36,022 nucleotides of DNA from Aureimonas sp. SK2. GTDB taxonomy: Bacteria; Pseudomonadota; Alphaproteobacteria; Rhizobiales; Rhizobiaceae. Numbering within the stretch: position 1 is the stretch's first letter; each line of letters opens with the position of its first letter. The translations under genes and the position numbers were made by a program. The stretch lies in contig NZ_JAPZDS010000025.1 in the NCBI RefSeq assembly GCF_029813115.1, positions 1 through 36,022 of the forward strand, given 5' to 3'. The notes under the pieces are model-generated. The model saw only the letters and a list, made by a program, of their open reading frames with translations. It ran no database searches and was not told where the DNA came from. This document shows, piece by piece, positions 1 through 8,026 of this stretch.

Positions 1-2
1 GG

Positions 3-419
3 GGCCTGCTGTCCGGCCTTCACTTGCGTGACGAACCATCGGCGGCAATCGTCAGATGTTCGACGGCAGCCGAAATCGCCGCCAACTACGCCATAAGGCA
101 TGAATGGGCGCGGCAAACGGAGTTCGATGCGGCCATTGTTGATCAATTTCTTCTCTGGGCCAACGGCCTTCGCGGCAAGATCGATAGGCTCTTCGTGCTG
201 ATCTACTTCGCGCATCCGAAGAAGAGCAAAACCGCCAAAGCGTTGATTGTTTCGGCAGAGAAAATCAATAAAGTTCGTAATGAGGTTGTGCATCAGGGTC
301 GTTTCAGCAATCAAGGCGAGGCTGAAGAAATCATCGCTGAGGCAAAGCGCTTCATCGATATGATCGTCAGCCTATCGGCGCCCGGCTTCGATATCCAGGA
401 CCGCAAGCGCAGCGAATGA
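3..419 (+). CDS. 3' part of a HEPN-like domain protein (5' end outside window)
   Basis: The reading frame is open from the first bases of the window, so this is the C-terminal part of a longer protein; the first possible in-window start is the TTG at 24, but nothing suggests it is used. Counting from that TTG, the last ~60 residues are helical and charged and contain RNEVVH (R85 to H90), an R-x4-H arrangement typical of HEPN domains, many of which are RNases in toxin-antitoxin and defence loci. It ends 19 bases before the convergent stop of the next gene, with a small hairpin between them. The HEPN assignment rests on this short motif and helical character only; the family is not otherwise recognised. 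Third positions are less GC-rich than in the core genes further right, in keeping with accessory DNA. Confidence 0.6.
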   Translation, partial: GLLSGLHLRDEPSAAIVRCSTAAEIAANYAIRHEWARQTEFDAAIVDQFLLWANGLRGKIDRLFVLIYFAHPKKSKTAKALIVSAEKINKVRNEVVHQGRFSNQGEAEEIIAEAKRFIDMIVSLSAPGFDIQDRKRSE

Positions 420-445
420 AAGGGGGAGCGCCCCTTCTTTATTCG
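420..445. terminator. candidate bidirectional terminator between convergent genes
   Basis: AAGGGG (420-425) and CCCCTT (431-436) form a 6-bp stem with a 5-base loop, followed on the plus strand by CTTTATT. It lies exactly between the stop of the HEPN-like gene (419) and the TAA of the convergent gene (439-441). The stem is short, so this is tentative. Confidence 0.4.
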
Positions 446-1509
446 TAAGGAAGTTCGCCAAACAGCCCGATCATCAGATCTCCGTCATAGAGCGAGAATG
501 GAATCTCGACATAGTGGTCACGATGGCGCGGCAAGGCGCGCCCGTCGTTCGGCCCGTTCTTGGTGTGCCCACGAACCTGCTCACCACCTTCCTTGATGTA
601 GGGCAGCACGACCAAGCGGCCGTGGTTTGTGGAGAGGATGGTCCCTTCCTTCCAGATCGTCGCGCCTTCGGACTCGCGCGTCGACGACGTCTCCTTGACT
701 TGCCAGCCGATATCGCCATCCGGCTCGTACCAGAAGACGATGCCGTTTGAGACTAGCACACGTTCGCCGCGCGCAAGAGCTTCGACTAGCATCCGCTGAA
801 CACTCGCGAGCTGGAGCAATTGATTGGCGCGGGGCAGAAGGATCTGTCGGATCCTGGCCTTCGTCTTTCCCCAATGGGTGCTGGCACTCAGATCGAATCC
901 ATTGGCGATCTTCGCGCGTTCGGCGGTCAACGCGGCCTTCTCGCCGGCCTGATAGGGCTTCGACCAAACGCCATCCAGGCCCAGGTACAGCAGGGCGTGG
1001 GTCCATCGGTTGTTGGACCGACCGACTTTGGCCACTCTCAGATACGGCATTTCGGCCAGTTGTTCGGCGAGATCCTGACGATAGCGCTCGGAGTCTGGCG
1101 CGAGCTTCAGGGCGGTCGCGTCCGGCCGTTCGTCGTCGGCATGACGGCGTAAGGCCTCCGCCAACATCAGCCCTTCTTCGTCTTGCAGACGCTGCTTGGC
1201 CTGCAGGGCCTTGTCGATTTTGAGCTCGAGCGAGCGCTTCGCAACGGGGTCCATGGCCCGTGTGGAGAGCGCCTGCCGCAAGGACGGATTGAGTGCATTG
1301 GCGGCGGCGACAGCAGTTTCGCGATCGGGATAGTGGTCGGCAAAGACCGTGTCGTTATCTCCCGGCACCATCCGTTCACGCCAGACCGGCGTGAACTCGC
1401 CCTTATCGATGAGCTCTTGCATGAACCAACGCTCGAACAGGGGGCGGTAGTGCGGCCAGACGGCCAGGACGACATCGGACGCCCTTTTCAGCTCGGACCA
1501 TTTCACCAT
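439..1509 (-). CDS. hypothetical protein, last gene of the hipBA-led operon
   Basis: This is a 356-residue soluble protein with no signal peptide or membrane segment. I do not recognise a family. Visible features are a charged helical stretch around residues 80-130 and a C-terminal half rich in short beta segments (for example RVLVSNGIVFWY and GRLVVLPYIK). ATG at 1509 is preceded by GGAGG nine bases upstream, a good ribosome-binding site. It begins 46 bases after the stop of the ATPase gene and lies on the same strand, so it is probably co-transcribed with hipB, hipA, the broken unknown gene and the ATPase. Context suggests a partner of the ATPase, but this is inference. Coding character (long open frame, codon bias) is convincing. 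Confidence 0.75.
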   Translation of the reverse strand: MVKWSELKRASDVVLAVWPHYRPLFERWFMQELIDKGEFTPVWRERMVPGDNDTVFADHYPDRETAVAAANALNPSLRQALSTRAMDPVAKRSLELKIDKALQAKQRLQDEEGLMLAEALRRHADDERPDATALKLAPDSERYRQDLAEQLAEMPYLRVAKVGRSNNRWTHALLYLGLDGVWSKPYQAGEKAALTAERAKIANGFDLSASTHWGKTKARIRQILLPRANQLLQLASVQRMLVEALARGERVLVSNGIVFWYEPDGDIGWQVKETSSTRESEGATIWKEGTILSTNHGRLVVLPYIKEGGEQVRGHTKNGPNDGRALPRHRDHYVEIPFSLYDGDLMIGLFGELPYE

Positions 1510-1555
1510 GAAGGAGCGCCTCCGACGTGAGGCCGCGTGACCTGACGATTCATCA

Positions 1556-3853
1556 TCATGCCGCCTTCTCCTGCCGCGACCGGATATCGGCGATCCACTT
1601 TTCTAGCGCGTCGATTTCGGCTTCGATCACCGATGGCGCGGGCAGCCGGGGATTGATCTCACCGGGCTGACTGTGAAGGAGCGCCGAGCAGCGCCCGAAC
1701 GCTTCCCGCATAACGGTGCAGTCGGCATTGGTGAGGACGGTGAGCTTGATGAGGCCAGTCGTGTCCACCTTACGGGACAGACGGCGGATCACCGGCCCGA
1801 CCACTTCCTCGACGGCACGTTCCCAGGTCGTCCGGAGTTGGTCCTGAAAGGACGTCACTTCGCGCAGCCATTTCGCCTGGTCGCCGCGTTCGTGATGAAT
1901 TTTCACGTTGCCCAGATGCGTCATCATTCCGTCGATCACCTTGTCGAGCGGCATGACGTTGGCAGGCGGGTCCTGGTGACAATAACCGGCATTCTCCGTC
2001 CCGCGGCTGATCAGGCGATATGCAACGGGCGTCGCCTCACGGTCTTTGGTCGCTCGGCAGGCCTCATCGAGGAGAAGCAGGAACGCCATGTCGTGGGTGA
2101 AGACGATGACCTGGCGCGTCTGGCCGGCCTCGGCTAACCGGGCCGCCACCCTGTCGCGATGTAAGTGGTCGAGCGAGGAGACGGGATCGTCGAACACGAT
2201 CGCGGATTGCGCATCGATGGTCGACAACTCGGCAAGAAAAGCGGCGAGCGCAACGCAGCGATGTTCACCTTCGCTCAGGACCTTGCCGACCGGTTCGCTT
2301 GGCTTGTTGATTAGTCGGACCTGGAAAAAGGGGACGCCAGCCGTGGTCTTGGCCTGCTGAAGCTCGATAGCGAGGCCGGCGACGCCGAGCTTGTCCACCT
2401 CGATCGCGAACCTCCCGCGCAGGCGGTTGGTGACCAACGCCTGGGCGATACGGGCGCTCTGAGTGGTGATCTTGTTCGTCGCGGTGTCCTTGCTGGCTTT
2501 CTCGACCGCCTCGATGACCTTGAGGCGATCAATCTGGGCCAGCACATCGGCTTTCACCACGCCGAGCCATTTGCGATCGGCGAGGCCATCGCGCTCGGCG
2601 ACAAGCGCGGCGCGCTGCGGGGAGCTGGCTTCCGACTGCAGGCCTTCGATGCGCGTGGCGATGCCGCTGAGCGCCGTGCGCAGGGGATCGAGCGAGATGG
2701 CGCCTGACGGCGGAAGATCAGGCAGGACCGCAAGGCCGTGGGTTCTCAGGATGGCGCGCAGTCGCCACGCCAACTGGAGAATCTCGCGGCGAAGGGCGCT
2801 CGCGGCTTCCTCCTGGCCGACATCATCGCGGATCGTCGCAATGATCGCCATGAGATCCTTCATGGAGATGGCGTGCGCCGAGATCTCGTCGAGCTTTTCG
2901 GCATATGCGGTTGCCGCTTCCTCTTCGCGGCGCTTGCTCTCGTCCTGCACGAAAGTCTCGAAACTGCTGAGCCGCTTGGAGGCTTCCTCGCTGAGAGGCT
3001 GCTGACATAGGACGCAATGGTCGCCAATCTCGGTTACAGGGAACGGGCGATCGGGATAGGCGGAGGCGCGCGAATAATCCCGGGCCGCCTCCCACAGGGC
3101 CTTCCAGACGTCCGAGCCGATGTCGGGCAGAGGTTCGTCGGCGAACAGGTTGGCTGAGGCGGCTGCTGCAGCAGAGCGCGCCGTTGCACGTTGCGTATGG
3201 ACCCCGCGTAGCGCCGTCCGGTTTTCGTCGGTCGCGGCGGCGATCAGCCGTTCGAGCTGCTCGATCGCCGACTTGATCCGGGTTTCCTGGCCCTGGAGTT
3301 GGCGAACGGTGCGTGCCGGGTCACTGGCCAAGTCGGTGTTCAGCGTTTGAAGTCGGGTTTCTTCCTCGGCCGACAGACCGGCAAGTTTCTCGACGGTTTC
3401 CGGTTTGGTCTTGCCCGACAGTCCGGAGATCAACTTGCCGACTATGGTCTCCGGCTTGCATTCGGGTTTTGAAAGAACCGCCGGGGTCTGTTCCTGGAGC
3501 GCCTTTACCTCGGCAGCCAGTTTGGCTTTGACGTCCTGACAGGCCTGCGCCAGGCCCGCGAGGATGCGGAGCGGCAGCGGCGTGTAGGCGAGATCGTTGG
3601 TGTTCTCGACATGGACGTTGGCAGTCCGCGAGTCGAACACGCTCACCGCGGAGAGCATGGCGTCCGGCGGGCTGCCCTGGGCCCATGACGCGCTTCGTTT
3701 CTGGGCGCCGATGAAGAAGTCGATGCTGGCGGCCGGAGTGCCCGAGCCGGCCGCATAGATGTTAGGGAGGATCGCGTCGCCCTTCGGCGACCGCGCGGCA
3801 GAGCTGCTTGAGGACCCGGGCGTAGCCGGACTTGCCGGCGCCATTATCGCCAT
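1556..3853 (-). pseudogene. Rad50/RloC-like ABC ATPase, C-terminal fragment (frameshifted)
   Basis: This frame carries everything after the Walker A of an ABC-type ATPase. Seen in order: a coiled-coil middle region with CVLCQQPL (about 3004-3027), a CxxC motif like the zinc hook of Rad50 and RloC; further coiled coil; the ABC signature LSEGEHRC (about 2260-2285); Walker B VFDDPVSSLD with a D-loop (about 2175-2205); and an H-loop FTHD. The C-terminal ~180 residues include GRCSALLHSQ, with R-x5-H spacing that fits the HEPN-type nuclease ends of PrrC/RloC anticodon nucleases. The first ~20 residues from the ATG at 3853 are only the wrong-frame reading of the Walker A region; real homology-like sequence starts near 3799 (RSPKGDAILPNIY). 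The missing N-terminus with Walker A lies in another frame at 3762-4226. Joined, the protein would be about 890 residues. Function would be ATP-gated nucleic-acid sensing or defence, by family. Confidence 0.75.
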
Positions 3854-4226
3854 AAATGACGGTGAGGCCGGATTTGCCGAAGCTCAGCCGCTCTCCAGGC
3901 GCAAGGGCATTGACGTGCGAGAGGCCATGGCGAGCGCCGATGCTGACGACGGCGTGGCTGGCTGCAGGATCCCTGACGTGGTTCGCATCGAGCGGACTGC
4001 CGGCATCAGCACCTTTGCAGATCGCGACGAGCGCCGTGATGTCGGCAGTCTCCAGCTTGGACTGACTGCACAGCCGCCTGAGCGCATCGCGCTGCCAGGC
4101 GGGTAGATCCGCCGACCATTTGAGAATGTCGGCAAGTGCCGCGGCTTCGTTCGAGAGGTCATTCTCCTGCGCGTCCATGTCTTCTGCCCCGATCCTGCCC
4201 GCATGGTCTGGCGGGCCGTTTCCCAT
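3762..4226 (-). pseudogene. Rad50/RloC-like ABC ATPase, N-terminal fragment with Walker A
   Basis: This 154-residue frame holds the N-terminus of the ATPase that continues at 1556-3799. It has a helical leader containing WSADLPAWQRDALRRL, then LTVIYGDNGAGKSGYARVLK, a clear Walker A (G-x4-GKS). The proper continuation after QLCRA is RSPKGDAILPN in another frame; here it reads VAEGRRDPP and stops. The switch falls in a CG repeat (3791-3798): losing one CG unit, or gaining one base, would explain it. ATG at 4226 has a weak GGAAG ten bases upstream; the ATG at about 4178 (MDAQEND) is an alternative. It starts 26 bases after the stop of the preceding gene. It could be real decay, a phase-variable site, or a sequencing error. 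Confidence 0.75.
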
Positions 4227-4252
4227 GATGCTTGTCTTCCGCAGTCGTTGTC

Positions 4253-4843
4253 TCAGGTGCCGCCTATGATGCGCCGCTCTTGGCCAAGCGGAATGATCCA
4301 GCCGCCGGCACGGTCCGGTCGTGCAAACTCGTCCGGACTCCCTTTTTCGGCGAGACGGCTGCGAATGGCTTGCGGCTCGGCGTCGATAGCGGCGCGAATG
4401 AGCTCGTGCTCGACCCCGACGAAGACGGGCCGGAGATTAAGGCGGGAGAGTGCTTCTTGATCGGCAGGCTCAGCGCCGGTGTCGGTAAGCGGTCCCGCGC
4501 GGGTGACGATGCCGCCGATAAGCCCGTCCATAGCAGCGCTCGCCTTATCCACATCCCGCACCGCGGACGCGTCGAGCAGCGAGCGGGCGCGCTGGGTTTC
4601 CCCTTGGAGCCTTCGTGGGAATGATTGCAGTGTGAGGCCGCGAAGCGCGTCCGCTAGTTCGGCATGCCCGAGCGGTTTGATGAGATTGGCGATATGGAGC
4701 CGAAGCATGCCGATGAAGAGCGCGTCCTTCTCCTCCTGGGTATGCGGCTCGCCTTCGTCGACCGGGTCCCGAACCGAAAGGCGGGCATCGGCTGGACCGG
4801 CCGTCGCCATTCCCCAGCGCGTGGCGATCGCGATACGCTTCAC
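4253..4843 (-). pseudogene. unknown protein of the hipBA operon, C-terminal part after an in-frame stop
   Basis: This 196-residue frame (GTG at 4843) lies in exactly the same frame as the 160-residue product ending at 4898. The 18 codons between that TGA and the GTG also read as sensible protein (AWAQARRIDVTARGRKV). The simplest reading is one gene of about 375 residues cut by a TGA, which one C-to-T change in a CGA codon would create. No domain is recognised; it is soluble, with several helical segments and a C-terminal RPDRAGGWIIPLGQE. Re-initiation at the GTG is conceivable, but no good ribosome-binding site is seen. The intact gene would sit between hipA and the ATPase in the operon. Confidence 0.65.
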
Positions 4844-4897
4844 CGTGACCTTGCGGCCTCGGGCGGTGACGTCGATCCGCCGAGCCTGCGCCCATGC

Positions 4898-5380
4898 TCA
4901 GTCCAGCGCTTTGGCGGGACCGCCCACATCGTGGCAACCCTTGGCTTCGGCGACAGTCAGCGACGACAGGTCGGATGCGCAGGCGATCCAGTCAGGCAGG
5001 TCGCCGCGGGACAGGCGCGTGATCTTGACCTGACGGCGGCGATCGAGGTCGATCATGCGGCTGCCGAGATGGGCGAAGATCGAGAGGTTGAAGTAGCGCT
5101 CGAGGTAGGCACGCGCGACGAACCGTCCGAATAGGCCGGAGAGCGCGACCTTGACCTCCCGTGCTTGACCGAGCGGCTCCCTGAACACGAACGGCGTGCC
5201 TGCGCCGGTCGGGGTCAGCAGCGCATCGAGGATCGACCAGGCGCCATAGGCCGCGCCCGGCGTCTGCAGCACCTCCCGGATACCGGCATCCTCGATCTCG
5301 GAGACTTCCAGATCGACGGTGGCCCCGGAGACCGGGCTTGCGGCTGGCGGATCGAAGCTATGAAAGAAGGTCCTGGTCAT
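4898..5380 (-). pseudogene. unknown protein of the hipBA operon, N-terminal part
   Basis: ATG at 5380 overlaps the hipA stop as ATGA, so translation is probably coupled to hipA. The 160 residues are soluble. The last third (SSLTVAEAKGCHDVGGPAKAL) resembles a nuclease-like core in which an E-x-K motif follows a beta strand, but that is a weak impression. It ends at TGA (4898-4900), after which the same frame stays open for another 215 codons up to 4253; see the C-terminal part. I do not recognise the family and propose no function beyond membership of this operon. Confidence 0.65.
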
Positions 5381-6624
5381 AGCGCCAGCGCCCGCGTGAG
5401 ATCGTCATGCTCGAAGGCGCTGGCCATGCGGGTGATCTCGGCCGACCGGGCGCCGACGGCCTTGGCAGTCTCGCGCCATGTCGCGGTCACGGTCGCGACC
5501 TCTTTGATGATCGCTCGGGCCTGCGCCAGCGTGAGTGCGAAATATTCCGACGCCTGTTCGAGCAGATCGAGGGAGCAGGTGCCCTCGTCGAGGTCGATGT
5601 TCGTCGTCAGTACGCGCGCCTTGAGATCGGTGGGCACCGGATTGAGGTCATAGGCGGGCGAGAGGGTCCACCCCGCCTTGCCGAGCCAGAGAAAGCCGTG
5701 GTTGCGCAGATGATCGTCGACATTGGAGATCAGCACATTGAAGGCAACACGCCGATAAAGTGCGTGGGCGTCCGTCTTTCCCTGCGCGCCATGCTGGGCC
5801 AGGGCGTCGACGATCTCGGGATAGCTGCCACGCTCGCCGTCCCTGGCGCCCATCATCGCCATGGCGGACAGGAACGGGATGCGGATCGCGCCATCGCGAT
5901 CGAAGCGTCGCGATAGCATCACCGACTTGCCGGCCACTTCGACAAGTTCGTGTTGTGGGGTGGCGATGCCGGCTTGGCCGGCCAGCCGCAGCGCGATTTC
6001 CTCCCAGGTTTCCATGCTGTAGTCGTCGGTCTCCTTCGGAAACTTGGCGATGGAGAGATGGCCATGCTGGTTGATGACCGAGGCCTTCGGCCGCGCACCG
6101 CCAAGGGAGGAGCCGGGCGCGAAGATCAGTTGAAGGTCTTCGTCCGTTTCCTCGTCCCGGAGAATCCGCTCGGTGATCTGAAGCAGACGGCCCAGCTCGA
6201 TCAGGGCTGGCACGCCGGCCCTGATCGGCGCCTGGAAGGCCTCTTCGCCGACCCAGCGAAACCGTAACGCGCCGAGCCTCGTCTCATCTGCGACCCCGAG
6301 CAGGTAGTCACTTTCCGCGAGCGTGCGGACTGCGCGGCCCTCGCGGTCGGCGAAGTGGCGCTCGGCGCGCTGCATAAGGCGGCGGCCCCACGTATCTGGC
6401 GCGGAGTCGCCGATTGAGCCGAAGGTCGCAAGGCCAGCAGGAGGAGCGAACGCGCCGCGCGTCAATGCAAGTGCCGGCTCCAGCGAGAAGCGATCCGGAT
6501 CCGAAAGCCATGCACCGTCGTACTCGAAGAGAATGGTCTCTGCGCCGCGGACGCGATTGCTCCTCGCCAATCCGATTGGGCGCGTGCGACCGTGCAGATC
6601 GATGTGCACCTCGAAGTCAGCCAT
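5377..6624 (-). CDS. hipA: HipA-family serine/threonine kinase toxin
   Basis: HipA toxins phosphorylate translation-related targets (glutamyl-tRNA synthetase in E. coli) and are neutralised by HipB. The 415-residue protein has an N-terminal beta-rich HipA subdomain (about 5-110) followed by the kinase core. GSSLGGARPK (171-180) matches the glycine-rich loop that carries the autophosphorylated serine in E. coli HipA. NVDDHLRNH (301-309) gives the catalytic aspartate D303, and SPAYDL (322-327) the metal-binding D326. The frame is open 48 codons further upstream, but that part lies inside hipB; ATG at 6624 is chosen because it overlaps the hipB stop by 8 bases, a usual toxin-antitoxin coupling. 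The stop overlaps the next start (ATGA). All key residues are present, so it appears active while its operon partners are broken. Confidence 0.93.
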   Translation of the reverse strand: MADFEVHIDLHGRTRPIGLARSNRVRGAETILFEYDGAWLSDPDRFSLEPALALTRGAFAPPAGLATFGSIGDSAPDTWGRRLMQRAERHFADREGRAVRTLAESDYLLGVADETRLGALRFRWVGEEAFQAPIRAGVPALIELGRLLQITERILRDEETDEDLQLIFAPGSSLGGARPKASVINQHGHLSIAKFPKETDDYSMETWEEIALRLAGQAGIATPQHELVEVAGKSVMLSRRFDRDGAIRIPFLSAMAMMGARDGERGSYPEIVDALAQHGAQGKTDAHALYRRVAFNVLISNVDDHLRNHGFLWLGKAGWTLSPAYDLNPVPTDLKARVLTTNIDLDEGTCSLDLLEQASEYFALTLAQARAIIKEVATVTATWRETAKAVGARSAEITRMASAFEHDDLTRALAL

Positions 6625-6967
6625 CGCGGGACGATCCGGTTGGCCGCTTGAGATGAACGTGCTTGGGCAGATCGGCACTGGCCAGCGCCTGTCCGACGCT
6701 GTCGTTGCTGATGTCGGCGATTTGGCCCAGCGCTTCGAGTAGACCGAGGGCCTGAAGGACGCCGGCATAGATGCCGATGCTCACATTGGTGTCGCCGGCC
6801 TCGACCCTCTGCAGGGTCGAGCGCGACGTGAAAGCACGCTCCGCCACGACCGCCATAGGCAGCTTGCGGCGGCGGCGGGCGTCGTGGATATCCGCGCCGA
6901 GCTTCCGCAAGGCGCGGCGCACGGCCGCTGGAGGGGTATGTGGAGTGGGAATTTGCCACCTTCGCAC
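6617..6967 (-). CDS. hipB: HipB-family antitoxin, HTH XRE regulator
   Basis: This 116-residue protein has a helix-turn-helix of the Cro/C1 type at about residues 22-78 (GADIHDARRRRKLPMAVVAE, then SRSTLQRVEAGDTNVSIG). HipB antitoxins bind HipA and repress their own promoter. It is the first gene of the minus-strand operon and overlaps hipA by 8 bases. The start is the GTG at 6967; a second GTG (residue 16) would also leave the HTH whole. No strong ribosome-binding site is seen for either, so a short or leaderless transcript is possible. An inverted repeat CTACA-N13-TGTAG begins at the start codon and could be its operator. Confidence 0.88.
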   Translation of the reverse strand: MRRWQIPTPHTPPAAVRRALRKLGADIHDARRRRKLPMAVVAERAFTSRSTLQRVEAGDTNVSIGIYAGVLQALGLLEALGQIADISNDSVGQALASADLPKHVHLKRPTGSSRDG

Positions 6968-6989
6968 TACAGATTGCCCGGATGTGTAG
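6967..6989 (-). promoter_or_regulatory. candidate HipB operator (inverted repeat)
   Basis: CTACA (6967-6971) and TGTAG (6985-6989) form an inverted repeat with a 13-base spacer that overlaps the hipB start codon. An AT-rich stretch (about 6993-7008) follows upstream and could hold promoter elements. Autorepression of hipBA is known for the family; that this repeat is the site is inferred. Confidence 0.35.
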
Positions 6990-7436
6990 CACGAAAATTA
7001 CAAATTTCCAGCCCTGACTGGGGGCGGCCAAACGCGCCCGTGTCCACCCCCAGCAAGGCCCTGTGTTGACGCACGCAAGCCCCGCCTGCGGCGACCAAGC
7101 CCCAAGGGAAGGAGTTCTCGATCGGGCGCGCGAAGTATGCTATGAGAAATGACGGTACTTTTCGGTGGATCGCAGAGCGGCGCCAAACGGTCGAAAATCG
7201 GTTTCGAGAGCCGATCGATCTCGATAGATACCGAAACCGTGAAAAATATTTTTTTCTCGATTTTCCCTTTAAAATCAACAGCGTAAGATTTTGACGGCCC
7301 GAGGGTCGGCTTCTTGCGTGGAAAGCAAGGAAAAACCCAGCCAGATCAATGACCTAACTAGGCTTAGAACAATCGAGTGGGAATGAGCGCGCGGCGGCGG
7401 TGATCGCACCGCTGCCTGTATAGGCGGCCTGATGAA
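6990..7436. other. stretch without a recognisable gene between the hipBA operon and the chemotaxis operon
   Basis: No protein frame here has convincing coding character and I see no tRNA. It contains an AT-rich patch (7240-7280, including a run of T), an inverted repeat CTGGGGG/CCCCCAG (7018-7024, 7047-7053), another CGGTTTCG/CGAAACCG (7199-7206, 7232-7239), and two consecutive small hairpins (7396-7411 and 7410-7427) just in front of a strong terminator. The right-hand end may therefore encode a small RNA. It also marks the change from accessory to core-like sequence. Confidence 0.5.
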
Positions 7437-7467
7437 GGGGCATCGTCTCGGACGGTGCCCCTTTTTT
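7290..7467 (+). ncRNA. possible small RNA ending in an intrinsic terminator
   Basis: GCGGTG-ATCG-CACCGC (7396-7411) is a perfect 6-bp hairpin. A second hairpin overlaps it (7410-7427, loop TGTATA), and an 11-bp terminator hairpin with six T follows (7437-7467). No plus-strand protein gene ends here, so the terminator needs another transcript. The 5' end is unknown; TTGACG at about 7291 could be a -35 element. This is inferred from structure only. Confidence 0.3.
7437..7467 (+). terminator. strong rho-independent terminator
   Basis: GGGGCATCGTC (7437-7447) pairs with GACGGTGCCCC (7451-7461) over 11 bp with one G-T pair and a 3-base loop, followed by six T (7462-7467). It stops plus-strand transcription just before the chemotaxis operon. 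Confidence 0.85.
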
Positions 7468-7625
7468 GCGTCTCGACCGTCGTGCGCGAAACCATCGAGC
7501 CACCGTTTGTCGGTCAAATGTTCGTTTATCTTTACACGATACAACTTGAGCAAAGAGAGCTGCGCCGGCTGCTGGAGCGGCCCTCGCAGTGGGCGCGCAA
7601 GCTGGATGAGGGGGCGCAGGAAGCC

Positions 7626-7967
7626 ATGATGATGCAGGAACTTCTGCCCGAAGGCGAGATGGGGGACTTCGCCGCACCGTCCGAGGCGACGCACGGGGAG
7701 GTGACCCTGTCGCCCGTGCTCGACGTGCGCGCCGCCAAGCCGCTGCATGCCGAGCTTCTGGCAGCGCGCGGCGACACGATCATCGTGGACGCCTCCAATG
7801 TCGAGCGGATCGGCGCGCAGTGCGCGGCCGTCCTCCTGTCGGCGGCGCGCTCGTGGGACCACGACGGCCAGGAGTTCAGCCTGGTGAAGCCTTCCGCCGG
7901 CTTCATCAAGGGGCTCGAGCTCATGGGCATCGGCCTCAACGAGCTCGGCGGCGAACCGACCGACTGA
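7626..7967 (+). CDS. STAS-domain protein, first gene of the chemotaxis operon
   Basis: About 113 residues, nearly all a STAS domain (anti-anti-sigma type fold). [20 protein letters not shown] leads into [20 protein letters not shown], the strand-loop-helix that in SpoIIAA-like proteins carries the phosphorylatable serine; here the position holds G/A (RIGAQ), so classical serine phosphorylation may be absent. A STAS gene (orf2) is a normal member of rhizobial che operons. The frame is open upstream to about 7455, but ATG triplets at 7626, 7629 and 7632 follow AGGAAG and start a protein of usual length, so I choose these. The gene lies 59 bases before cheW. Its exact role in chemotaxis is not established. 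Confidence 0.82.
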   Translation: MMMQELLPEGEMGDFAAPSEATHGEVTLSPVLDVRAAKPLHAELLAARGDTIIVDASNVERIGAQCAAVLLSAARSWDHDGQEFSLVKPSAGFIKGLELMGIGLNELGGEPTD

Positions 7968-8026
7968 CTTTCCGACATTCGATCGCACCACGCACCCCGA
8001 TCCTTCGAGCCAGGGAATTGAACGAG

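Noticed and set aside
3785-3803. Programmed ribosomal frameshift in the ATPase
   Set aside because: No slippery heptamer or stimulatory structure of known type is visible; mutation, phase variation or sequencing error are simpler.
4898-4900. Selenocysteine codon
   Set aside because: No selenoprotein context or SECIS-like hairpin directly after the TGA, and no cysteine-type active site around it.
5377-6768. HipA with a 48-residue N-terminal extension
   Set aside because: The extra codons lie inside hipB in another frame and do not look like protein; ATG 6624 overlapping the hipB stop gives the normal HipA start.
6990-7436. tRNA gene as an island attachment site
   Set aside because: No cloverleaf or conserved T-arm sequence could be found on either strand; no integrase gene in the window.
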